A DNA stretch of 64,000 nucleotides from positions 1 to 64,000 of the forward strand of contig NZ_JASHJI010000001.1 in the NCBI RefSeq assembly GCF_030733265.1. The letters run 5' to 3'. Of this stretch, positions 1-7,554 are shown one piece after another; position 1 is the first letter of the stretch; each line of letters opens with the position of its first letter. A model generated the notes under the pieces. It was not told the origin of the DNA. It made no database searches and saw only the letters and a list, made by a program, of their open reading frames with translations. The DNA is from Roseibium sp. MMSF_3412. Lineage in GTDB: Bacteria; Pseudomonadota; Alphaproteobacteria; Rhizobiales; Stappiaceae. The translations under genes were made by a program, and so were the position numbers.

Positions 1-858
1 AGATCCATCACCTATGGCGACAGCAACGAGGACGGCATCGTCGACCACTCCGTCATCAGCCTCTATTCCGACCAGGGGTCGGGCGGCGGCGCCCATGCCA
101 ATGACGACCTGGGAACCATCACCGTCTATGGCGACCTGATCACCCTCTCCGACATCTCGACAACCGCCAAACCGGCCTACGGCATCGTCCGCTCCATCGC
201 CGATATCGACGAGGCCATCAAACCCATCGAGATGGGAACCGACCGCGGCGAGATCGCACCGCCCGACGATATCCCGACACAGGACGACCTGCCCCTGCCC
301 GAAGGCATGACACCCGTCTTTGCTATCGCGGGGGACATAAGCCTTGACGGCACGCGCGCCGGTCAGATTGCCATCGAGCATTCAGAGGAGATGGAGATTT
401 CGGAAGGCACAATCGCGTTTTCCTTCAAGGCGGATACTGTCAGCGGCTGCGATGCATTGTTCTCAAAGGATGCCAGCGGTTACGTCACCGGCGGTCATCT
501 CACGGCCTGGGTGACCGACGGCGGTGACGTCAAGGTGCGTTTCCAGGACGAGAGCAGTTCACTCTGGCTCAAGGCCAAAGATGTGTTCGAAGTCGGAAAG
601 GAACACGATTTCGCGTTCACATTCGGCGACGACGGCGCAGTTCTCTATGTCGACGGAGTCGCCGTGGCACGGGACGACGATTTCGAATCCGATTGGCTCG
701 GAAACGAGGAATATCTGATGATCGGCGCGAATGGCTGGAGCAGCCCGAGCGGTGAAATCGGATGGACCGGCAACCATTTCGACGGCGTCATCTCCGACTT
801 CACTGTCCTGAACGAACAGATCGGCGAAGACCGGGTCAGAGACGAGTTGTTCGTCTGA
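1..858 (+). CDS. C-terminal part of a LamG-like secreted/calcium-binding protein (5' truncated)
   Basis: The frame is open from base 1 to the TGA at 856-858, so this is the last 285 codons of a larger protein cut by the window edge. The last ~170 residues read as a concanavalin-like/LamG jelly roll: alternating beta strands, a 'FSFKADT' strand, and the 'AVLYVDGVAVA' strand typical of these folds near the C-terminus. The upstream part is acidic and rich in Asp, Gly and Ser. Such modules sit at the ends of large RTX/haemolysin-type secreted proteins of alphaproteobacteria and usually bind carbohydrate or Ca2+. No transmembrane segment or sorting signal is visible. An internal ATG at 232 exists, but the frame clearly extends upstream of it. 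Confidence 0.7.
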   Translation, partial: RSITYGDSNEDGIVDHSVISLYSDQGSGGGAHANDDLGTITVYGDLITLSDISTTAKPAYGIVRSIADIDEAIKPIEMGTDRGEIAPPDDIPTQDDLPLPEGMTPVFAIAGDISLDGTRAGQIAIEHSEEMEISEGTIAFSFKADTVSGCDALFSKDASGYVTGGHLTAWVTDGGDVKVRFQDESSSLWLKAKDVFEVGKEHDFAFTFGDDGAVLYVDGVAVARDDDFESDWLGNEEYLMIGANGWSSPSGEIGWTGNHFDGVISDFTVLNEQIGEDRVRDELFV

Positions 859-1019
859 CCGGGGCGAACGCGCCGCAAGCCATGCAGGGACCGCCTCTTC
901 AGCATTCCGCTGCCGAGGCGGTTCCTCTTCAATCTGCCGGCTTCGCGAACTGGGTCTTTGAAACACGTTGAGCCTGGTGGAAGATGACTGGCTGTTCCGG
1001 CAGCTCTCATGCCCTGAAC

Positions 1020-1289
1020 CTAGGGTACGGACCCATAAATGACGCCGATTTGGTTTGGATCGTTTTGACTAACTGCGAGAAGTGAAAGCGCAGGAAATGT
1101 GGTTCATTTTCAAGCCTTTCGCGACGTGGCAGATGGCCAAAACGGCCAAATCCGAAGGACGGCAAAATGGCCTCACCTCGCAGCGTCACCGCGCTTGACC
1201 GGGCAAAAAGCCCGCTCTGCACACGCTTCCTCGCGAGATTTTGCCATTTCTGCCGCCAAATCGGCGTCATTTATGGGTCCGTACCCTAA
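1020..1289. mobile_element. Miniature inverted-repeat element, copy 1 (268 bp between outer TA dinucleotides)
   Basis: Bases 1021-1053 and 1256-1288 form a perfect 33-bp inverted repeat. The ends sit at CTAG (1020-1023) and CTAA (1286-1289), matching a YTAR target. The interior holds no convincing transposase. A second 268-bp element with similar ends and interior lies at 17414-17683. The YTAR target resembles that of IS5-type transposases; that family assignment is inference. Confidence 0.75.
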
Positions 1290-1666
1290 AGTCCGTTCTG
1301 CGTGATGAACTGGCTGAGTTCATTCTCGCAAAAGGACTTTTCAGGTCTCAGGCCATAGTCCTTGAGGCGCGTCACCAAAGTGACGCCGTTCAGGTTGGCG
1401 GTGTAAAGATCAGCACCCTGCGTTGCGTCAAAGTCAAAGAGATCTTGAGTCATGTCCTGATGGCCGCACAGGACGGACAGGCCTTTCACAAAGGCCGCGA
1501 CTTCCGTGTGCTTGACAAGTTCCAGCCTTTCGATCCGACCTGGAAGATGATCGGCGACCTCCTGCTCAAGCCGGTCGATCCTCTGGGAAAGCTGATTGGC
1601 GGCGTAAAGGGTTCCTGTGAAGAGCAGCGCAATGACCGCAAGCGCGGTGTACCAGACAAGTTTCAC
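1286..1666 (-). CDS. Small membrane-anchored hypothetical protein
   Basis: This predicted protein of 126 residues is not recognised. I chose the GTG start at 1666 because GGAGA lies 5 bases upstream; an ATG 42 bases further upstream lacks this. An N-terminal hydrophobic helix (about residues 2-20) is followed by a heptad-like stretch (SQRIDRLEQEVADHL), suggesting a short coiled coil facing the periplasm. The stop codon TAG coincides with the right end of the miniature element at 1020-1289, so the element inserted exactly at the 3' end of this gene. It is divergent from the pqq operon. Confidence 0.55.
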   Translation of the reverse strand: MKLVWYTALAVIALLFTGTLYAANQLSQRIDRLEQEVADHLPGRIERLELVKHTEVAAFVKGLSVLCGHQDMTQDLFDFDATQGADLYTANLNGVTLVTRLKDYGLRPEKSFCENELSQFITQNGL

Positions 1667-1879
1667 TTGTGTCTCCGAATCTGGAAGGTCCCCGCAAGCG
1701 ACATGCAATCAGACGTAGCCGCCTTTTTCAATACCTACCTTGGAAACGGACTGCAGATCGGCCGGTTCGAGCACAGCGCCATAAAGGTCTGCAGCGATAC
1801 CGGCACCAAAGTACCGGTTACTAATGCCGGCGGGCATGCTAGATTTTCGTCTGCGTAACCCGCCTAGAGGAGGAAAAAC

Positions 1880-1978
1880 ATGAAAACCTGGAAAAAGCCG
1901 TCCACGAAAGCCACCGAAGCCGGCTTCGAAGTCACGCGTTACATGCCTGCCGAAATCGGCACCTGCAAGCGCAAGTAA
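1880..1978 (+). CDS. pqqA: PQQ precursor peptide PqqA
   Basis: This 32-residue peptide begins MKTWKKP and holds the EVTRY core, with Glu17 and Tyr21 separated by three residues. These are the two side chains that PqqE cross-links to build pyrroloquinoline quinone. A strong GAGGAGG ribosome site lies 6 bases upstream (1867-1873), in line with the large excess of PqqA needed relative to the enzymes. The C-terminal tail (GTCKRK) is longer than in the classic 23-24 residue peptides. It is the first gene of pqqABCDE. Confidence 0.93.
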   Translation: MKTWKKPSTKATEAGFEVTRYMPAEIGTCKRK

Positions 1979-2001
1979 TTCGCGGCTAAGCAAGAGCCAC
2001 G

Positions 2002-2943
2002 ATGAAAATCAGGGTTCTGGGTGCGGCAGCCGGAGGCGGCTTCCCGCAATGGAATTGTAATGCGCCTCTGAGCCGCGCTGTTCGTCAAAACCGGCCCGGG
2101 TTTCTCGCCAGAACGCAATCCAGCATCGCTGCGAGTGCCGACGGCAGGAGCTGGGCCGTTTTCAATGCGTCTCCGGATATCCGCGAGCAGATTGCCGCGA
2201 CACCTGAGCTGCAGCCTTCCGCCGATGCGCCGTTACGCTCAACGCCCATCAAGGCCGTCGTGCTCACGAACGCCGATGTCGATCACATTGCGGGCCTGCT
2301 CTCCTTGCGCGAACGGGAACCGTTCACGCTCTACGCAACGCGCCGGGTTCTCGATACGCTGGCCGCGAACAGCATTTTTCAGGTGCTCAATCCCGACTAT
2401 GTCGAACGCCGCGAACTGGCGCTTGAGGGGGAAACGGAGCTGCACGGCCCCGAGGGCGCACTGGGACTTTCCATTGAGACTTTCAGTGTTCCGGGAAAAG
2501 TAGCGCTGTTTCTCGAGGATCCGGAAAAAAAGGACTTCGGCACATCCGGCGGTGACACGATCGGCCTCGCGATCCGCCGCAGCGCTCATGCCGGCCAGCC
2601 CCACAAGACACTGTTCTATGTTCCCGGATGTGCCGCAATCGAAACCGCGTTCAAGGAGCGGATTTCGGGCGGGAGCTGCCTCATGTTCGACGGAACCGTC
2701 TTTGAAAACGACGAAATGGCCCGCACGGGGGTCGGTTCCAAAACCGGCGCGCGCATGGGTCATCTTGCCATGAGCGGGCCGGACGGCAGCCTTGCGGGCC
2801 TTGCCGATGTCGATCTGCAGCGCCGCATCTTCATCCATATCAACAACACCAACCCCGTCCTCGATCCGCATTCCGGCGAAGCGTCTGCGGTCCGGGCGGC
2901 GGGCTGGGAAATCGCCTTTGACGGCATGGAGCTGGAGCTATGA
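2002..2943 (+). CDS. pqqB: PQQ biosynthesis protein PqqB
   Basis: PqqB is a metallo-beta-lactamase-fold protein of the PQQ pathway, proposed to oxidise/hydroxylate the processed Glu-Tyr intermediate before PqqC acts. The 313-residue product starts MKIRVLGAAAGGGFPQWNC, the family signature. The metal site region 'TNADVDHIAGLL' (about residues 90-101) is the family's form of the HxHxDH motif. It starts 23 bases after the pqqA stop and its own stop overlaps the pqqC start (ATGA), indicating translational coupling. Confidence 0.95.
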   Translation: MKIRVLGAAAGGGFPQWNCNAPLSRAVRQNRPGFLARTQSSIAASADGRSWAVFNASPDIREQIAATPELQPSADAPLRSTPIKAVVLTNADVDHIAGLLSLREREPFTLYATRRVLDTLAANSIFQVLNPDYVERRELALEGETELHGPEGALGLSIETFSVPGKVALFLEDPEKKDFGTSGGDTIGLAIRRSAHAGQPHKTLFYVPGCAAIETAFKERISGGSCLMFDGTVFENDEMARTGVGSKTGARMGHLAMSGPDGSLAGLADVDLQRRIFIHINNTNPVLDPHSGEASAVRAAGWEIAFDGMELEL

Positions 2944-3782
2944 CCGATCTCGCCCTTTCTCATCCCGCTGGTGCGGCGCCGCCGATCGGAAGCGGTGTTC
3001 CGGAAACGGCGGCGGATGTCATCCGCAAACGCGGCCGACTGCTTACCCCGGCGGAGTTGACCGAGGTTCTGCGCACCGCAGGTTTTGACCGCTATCACAT
3101 TCATCATCCGTTCCACAAAATGATGAATGCAGGAGAACTCACCAAGGCGCAGATGCAGGCCTGGGCCCTCAACCGCTTCTGCTACCAGGATGCCATTCCC
3201 AAGAAGGACAGCATCATCCTGTCGCGGTCCGACGACCCTGAGTTCCGGCGCGAATGGATCAAGCGCATCGTCGATCACGACGGCAGTGACAGCCTTGAAC
3301 AGGACGGCGGCATCAAGCGCTGGCTCAAGCTCGCCGAAGGGCTCGGGCTCGACATCGGCATGGTCCGGTCGCGCAAGTTTGCCCTGCCCGCGACGCGCTA
3401 TGCTGTGGGCGCCTATCTCGATCTGGTCTCCAGTTCGTCCCTGCTTGTCGCCGTCGCCTCGTCGCTGACGGAACTGTTCTCGCCGGTCGCGATCGGAGAA
3501 CGCGTACCCGCGATGCTCGCCCGCTACGACTACATAACCGAGGACACGCTGGCGTATTTCACGCCGCGGCTGAAACAGGCTCCAAGGGATGCCGAACACG
3601 CCCTTTCGCTCGTAACCGACTGGGCCGACACGCCCGACAAACAAGCCGATGCGGTGGACGCGCTCCTTGCCAAGTGCGACCTGTTGTGGGCGATGCTGGA
3701 CGCTCTTCAGCATGCCTATGTTTCGCCCGGCAGCATTCCGCCCGGCGCGTTCCGCCCGCGCGAAGAAGACACGAGACAATAA
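2940..3782 (+). CDS. pqqC: Pyrroloquinoline-quinone synthase PqqC
   Basis: PqqC is a cofactorless oxidase that performs the last step of PQQ synthesis, ring closure and eight-electron oxidation using O2. The product has 280 residues, roughly 30 longer than many homologues because of an N-terminal extension before 'GRLLTPAELTEVLR'. Family landmarks include 'FHKMMNAGELTKAQMQAWALNR', which carries an active-site His region, and 'IVDHDGS'. The ATG overlaps the pqqB stop by four bases (ATGA). Confidence 0.95.
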   Translation: MTDLALSHPAGAAPPIGSGVPETAADVIRKRGRLLTPAELTEVLRTAGFDRYHIHHPFHKMMNAGELTKAQMQAWALNRFCYQDAIPKKDSIILSRSDDPEFRREWIKRIVDHDGSDSLEQDGGIKRWLKLAEGLGLDIGMVRSRKFALPATRYAVGAYLDLVSSSSLLVAVASSLTELFSPVAIGERVPAMLARYDYITEDTLAYFTPRLKQAPRDAEHALSLVTDWADTPDKQADAVDALLAKCDLLWAMLDALQHAYVSPGSIPPGAFRPREEDTRQ

Positions 3783-3797
3783 AGGTGGCGACAGGCA

Positions 3798-4118
3798 GTG
3801 ACGGTGGCGCGCAAACGGGCAATCCTGACAGCAGACAGTGTTCCGATACTGCCCGCGCATGTTCGCCTGGTCTTCAACGAAAAACGTGAAAGCTGGGTCG
3901 TGCTCGCACCTGAAAAGATCCTGTGGCCGGACGATATCAGCGTGCTGATCCTGCAAAACTGCGACGGAGCCAGGTCCATCGGTGAAATCGCGCGCGCCTT
4001 GTCGAAGGAATTCAGCGCGCCCTCTTCGGAAATCCTGGGAGACATCCTGGAGTTCCTGCAGGACTGGAGCGACAGGCTGCTGATCAGGCTTGCGGAGCAG
4101 AGCGGAGGCAAGCCATGA
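3798..4118 (+). CDS. pqqD: PQQ peptide chaperone PqqD
   Basis: PqqD is a small winged-helix (RRE-fold) chaperone that binds PqqA and presents it to the radical SAM enzyme PqqE. The product has 106 residues, and 'LPAHVRLVFNEKRESWVVLAPE' followed by a helical half is characteristic. The start is GTG at 3798 with AAGGTGG nine bases upstream; no better in-frame ATG is present. The stop overlaps the pqqE start by four bases, consistent with the need for tight PqqD:PqqE stoichiometry. Confidence 0.92.
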   Translation: MTVARKRAILTADSVPILPAHVRLVFNEKRESWVVLAPEKILWPDDISVLILQNCDGARSIGEIARALSKEFSAPSSEILGDILEFLQDWSDRLLIRLAEQSGGKP

Positions 4119-5203
4119 GCGGCGGCACCGATATCCCACTGGGACTGCTTGCGGAACTCACGCACCGATGTCCGCTCCAGTGCGGTTATTGCTCCAATCC
4201 CCTTGAGCTCCTGAAGGCCAACCGGGAACTGGACACAGAAACATGGCTGGATGTTTTCAGGCAGGCCGCGGATCTCGGCGTCCTGCAGGTGCATCTGTCG
4301 GGCGGTGAGCCGACGCTGAGGCAGGACCTTGAAGACATCGTCGCGTGCCTCGCCCGAAGTGGCGTCTATACCAACCTGATCACGGCCGCCGTGACGCTTC
4401 CCGGCGACAGGCTGAAGGCACTCAAGAACGCCGGACTGGATCATATCCAGATCAGTTTTCAGGGAGCGACCGACGAGACGACGTTCAGGATCGGGCACTA
4501 CAAGAACGCCTTTGAAAAAAAACGTGCCGCCGCACGTCAGGCACGCGCACTCGGCCTGCCACTGACGATCAACGCGCCGATCCACAGGCTCAACATCGAA
4601 GAGGTCCCGGCCTTCGTGGACCTGGCTCTGGAACTTGACGCGGAGCGTCTGGAAATTGCCAATGTGCAGTATTACGGCTGGGCGGAACTCAACAAGGCCG
4701 CCCTCCTGCCCGACCGCGAGCAGGTCACACAGCAGATCGACTTCGTGACCAGGGCGCGCGAGGATCTGACCGGCGTCCTGAATATCGACTTTGTTCCCCC
4801 GGATTATTACGCCGACTATCCCAAGCCCTGCATGGGCGGGTGGGCGAAGGATGCCTTCATGATCGCACCGGACGGCACCATGCTGCCATGTCACGCGGCC
4901 CAATCGATCACGAGCCTTTCGTTCGAGAACGTGCGGGAGAAGCCACTGCAGGCGATCTGGGAGCGCTCGGACAGTTTCAATGCCTACCGCGGCACGGACT
5001 GGATGTCCGACCGCTGCAAGGCGTGCCCGCGCAGGGACATTGATTTCGGAGGCTGCCGCTGCCAGGCCTTCGCTGTCACCGGCAATGCCACGGAGACCGA
5101 CCCCGCCTGCATCAAGTCCCCGTTCCATGAGGAGCTGAGGGCATTTCCGACTAGCACAACGGTGCACAAACGCATGATCGGTGCGACGATCGCAAAGGTG
5201 TGA
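4115..5203 (+). CDS. pqqE: PqqA peptide cyclase PqqE (radical SAM)
   Basis: PqqE uses S-adenosylmethionine and iron-sulfur clusters to form the carbon-carbon bond between Glu and Tyr of PqqA. The radical SAM motif CxxxCxxC is at Cys19, Cys23 and Cys26, followed by the GGEP motif (LSGGEPTLR). The C-terminal SPASM part carries further cysteines ('CMGGW', 'LPCHAAQ', 'CKACPRRD', 'GGCRCQAF') for auxiliary clusters. Length 362 matches the family. It is the last gene of the operon; no pqqF/G peptidase gene follows in the window. Confidence 0.95.
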   Translation: MSGGTDIPLGLLAELTHRCPLQCGYCSNPLELLKANRELDTETWLDVFRQAADLGVLQVHLSGGEPTLRQDLEDIVACLARSGVYTNLITAAVTLPGDRLKALKNAGLDHIQISFQGATDETTFRIGHYKNAFEKKRAAARQARALGLPLTINAPIHRLNIEEVPAFVDLALELDAERLEIANVQYYGWAELNKAALLPDREQVTQQIDFVTRAREDLTGVLNIDFVPPDYYADYPKPCMGGWAKDAFMIAPDGTMLPCHAAQSITSLSFENVREKPLQAIWERSDSFNAYRGTDWMSDRCKACPRRDIDFGGCRCQAFAVTGNATETDPACIKSPFHEELRAFPTSTTVHKRMIGATIAKV

Positions 5204-5239
5204 GCGCCACAGATCCGTTGCGCTGCGCCGGAAAGACCT

Positions 5240-5740
5240 CTAGACGCCCCCCGATTTCCTCATTGCAGCGTCTTCCTGTTCCCGCTGCTTTTCGGCGATC
5301 TTGTCGCGCACGGACGACAAGTCTCCCTTTGGCGTCTCCGGATCTTCCGGGTTCCGGGGCACAAGTTCCACCAGAACGGGGTTCGGTATGTGGTCCAGGG
5401 TTGCTCCGGACACCGCGTCGACACCCATGCCTATGACACCGCCAACCAGAACATTGCCTGCCATACCGGCAACCCCGCCGGGCGCCACGACCGTGCTGAC
5501 ATGCACCGTCTGGCTTTCGTAACCTTCCTTGGTGACCGTCACGGTGAATTCCTTCTTTCTGGATACCTCCACCAAACAGGGTGACGTCGAACACGTCAGA
5601 CCGATACTCGTCGCGATATGCGCCCCCTCCGGAGACGCATAGATCTTCACCGTTTCCGTCGTGCCGCGTGTAACGCTTGCACATGCCGGTAAAAGGAGAC
5701 AAAGGGCGAGCACGGCCCCGACGGACAAATTGCCTTGCAT
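5240..5740 (-). CDS. PEGA-like outer-membrane lipoprotein
   Basis: The 166-residue product has a lipoprotein signal peptide ending in LPAC with the lipobox Cys at residue 20. A PEGA-type beta domain follows ('KIYASPEGAHIATS...CLVEVSRKKEFTVTVTKEGYESQ'), including a Cys pair, then a Gly/Val-rich stretch (VVAPGGVAGMAGNVLVGG) that may insert in or lie against a membrane. The C-terminal ~35 residues are charged and helical. Function is unknown; similar lipoproteins are common in rhizobia. It is convergent with pqqE, with 36 bases between the stops. Confidence 0.75.
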   Translation of the reverse strand: MQGNLSVGAVLALCLLLPACASVTRGTTETVKIYASPEGAHIATSIGLTCSTSPCLVEVSRKKEFTVTVTKEGYESQTVHVSTVVAPGGVAGMAGNVLVGGVIGMGVDAVSGATLDHIPNPVLVELVPRNPEDPETPKGDLSSVRDKIAEKQREQEDAAMRKSGGV

Positions 5741-6403
5741 TCACACAATCCTGTTTCCTGGCAGCGACATGGCCACCCACCATGTTGAACGGAACACAAT
5801 TGTAAGAGCGGCAGTGATCAAGGATTAGGCTGAAAGCGAAACATCATCAAAATATCAAGGACTTCTGGCGCTTTCCCGGTGGCATTGCCGGTGACGTCCC
5901 CACGAGATCGGATTTTTGTTTTCGCGTAAGCGCAATCTGCGCAGGCTGAACGGAACAGCGCCGGGCCCACTGAATTGAGGCCGATACGATGCCGGTCATC
6001 GGGCGTTGAAGGACGGGCACGTCATCTGTGTCACCTGTTACCACAGCCGAAGGCGGACCAGCAGCATGCATACATGCATGACACTGGTGCCGGCAGCGAT
6101 CGCAGCAAGTATCAATGGCCTTCGAAACACAAAGCCTTTTGCAGAAAAAGCAGGGAATGGCCGCTGCCACGGAACTCGCCCCGTCGTCTTTAAAGGCGAT
6201 AAACGATAGGAAAAGCCGTTGCAGCGAAATATCCCGAGAACGCAAGTTCTGAAGACGTCGCAGCCAATTTCAGCGTCATTTCCGGCTCGTCAACGACCGC
6301 CACCGTTGCGCCGGGGAATACGGCCGCCGCGACGTTTGATTGCATGCTTTCCGAAGCACGCGCGAATAACGCGGGGAAACACTGTGGGGAATAAGAGAAA
6401 GAG
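5741..6403. other. Intergenic region without a supported gene
   Basis: About 660 bases separate the lipoprotein start from tRNA-Phe. The only long open frame (5847-6245, minus) has no recognisable domain and a cysteine-rich composition that looks incidental. A short palindromic stretch (catgcatacatgcatg) lies near 6064-6079. I see nothing else. Confidence 0.5.
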
Positions 6404-6479
6404 TGGTGCCCAGAGGCGGAATCGAACCACCGACACGCGGATTTTCAATCCGCTGCTCTACCAACTGAGCTATCTGGGC
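6404..6479 (-). tRNA. tRNA-Phe (GAA)
   Basis: The minus strand folds as a complete tRNA: acceptor arm GCCCAGA/TCTGGGC, D-arm with AGCTCAGTTGGTAGAGC, anticodon stem GCGGA/TCCGC with loop TTGAAAA (anticodon GAA), and T-arm GGTTCGATTCC. CCA is encoded at the 3' end (6404-6406). Confidence 0.97.
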
Positions 6480-7503
6480 GCGCTTGCAAGCAGGTGGAGC
6501 CGGGCTCCGTTCGTTGAAAGCCCGGTCCTTATAGAGGCTCGCTCAGACCTTGTCCAGCATTCCGGCAAAGTTTTTTGCGCATGGTTGACGGTGTGGATGA
6601 CGACACCCATCACAGAACTCAAGGCCCTGAAAAACTTCGCCTTTCTGCGCACATCCGAAGCCGCTCGCAAGGCAGGAAACCTGTCCCGCTGGGAGAGGCT
6701 CAGACCGTACGATCAGTGCAGTTGCGCAAAGGGATTGGCCGGCTTCCCGTTCGTACCGTCTTTTCCTGCGGCGCGGAGCGCTGCGAGACCTTGCAATACG
6801 GCCTGCGAAGGCTTGTCGCCGGACCACGCCCCTTAAGTACGCCGTGATCCTTCGAGACGGGTCTTCGGTCTTCGTGGGGATAACGCCGCGATTTCCCCCC
6901 CGATCCGGCGGTCATTGCCAGACTTGATCCGGTAATCCATGCCCTAGCGATTCAACAATTTTGGGCCGTGCTACCGGAGGCGAAACGGCATGGATGCCAT
7001 GGTCAGGCCCACTGCTGTCCGGTTTATCCCGGCAATGATCTATTGCGGCGATCCCTGGTCGATGAACTTGTCATCCCTGCTGAAGCGGAGCGGAAGGCAG
7101 GGAACCAGGACCCTCTTGTTTCTCCATCTTCATCTAACCTCCAGCGACACGGCGTACTGGATCCCGGTCTTGCCGCATATGCGTCAAACCGGGACGACAA
7201 ATCCGGGAAGCAAGTCAGTATCCCGACTCGGTACCGATCGGAATTATGAAGCTTTCTCAGCTGCACAAGTTCGATTGCAACTTCTAAACCGGACAGCAGT
7301 GGGTCACGCCATGGCATGACGTGGACGGAGGCAAGATGACCCTGCCCGGCGGATCATGAATTCGGCAGCCCTTAAGCAAACATCACCCGAATGGTTCCCC
7401 GTCTCCACCGTCACCCAAGGCGAACGAGGTGAGACCCTGAGCCTACTGCCGGCTCTGCGCTGAACCTTGCCCTGACCAGCCACCGGCAAGCTGCACTGCA
7501 AAC
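6480..7503. other. Gene-poor region with degenerate intergenic repeats
   Basis: About 1 kb shows no believable coding frame. Several short palindromic fragments of the 'ggatcccgg...ccggga' and 'cttgatccgg' type occur (for example around 6905-6945 and 7145-7200), as in dispersed repeats of alphaproteobacterial intergenic DNA. A larger inverted-repeat element at 7008-7303 is listed separately. Confidence 0.5.
7008..7303. repeat. Inverted-repeat-bounded element (19-bp perfect ends)
   Basis: CCCACTGCTGTCCGGTTTA at 7008-7026 is repeated in perfect inverted orientation at 7285-7303, giving a 296-base unit with no transposase inside. The flanks share the palindromic CCATGG. It looks like a solo or deleted insertion-sequence relic. 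The ends remind me of some IS4-type elements, which I cannot verify. Confidence 0.55.
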
Positions 7504-7532
7504 AAAAAGCGCGCCGTCATGCGGCGCGCTTT
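7504..7532 (-). terminator. Rho-independent terminator of the 5'-nucleotidase gene
   Basis: Arms AAAGCGCGCCG (7506-7516) and CGGCGCGCTTT (7522-7532) form an 11-bp stem with a 5-base loop. On the minus strand the stem is followed by TTTTTGTT, 22 bases beyond the stop at 7555. Confidence 0.88.
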
Positions 7533-7554
7533 CATTTCCCGGCAAAGCCCGGGT

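Noticed and set aside
2760..5167. Long minus-strand frames (459 and 483 codons) opposite pqqB-pqqE
   Set aside because: They are antisense shadows of high-GC genes; the plus-strand pqq products are unmistakable.
5847..6245. 132-codon minus-strand frame with several Cys (possible zinc protein)
   Set aside because: No recognisable spacing or domain, no ribosome site, and codon composition unlike real genes; probably chance.
6219..6836. 205-codon plus-strand frame crossing tRNA-Phe
   Set aside because: It runs antisense through the complete tRNA gene; not coding.
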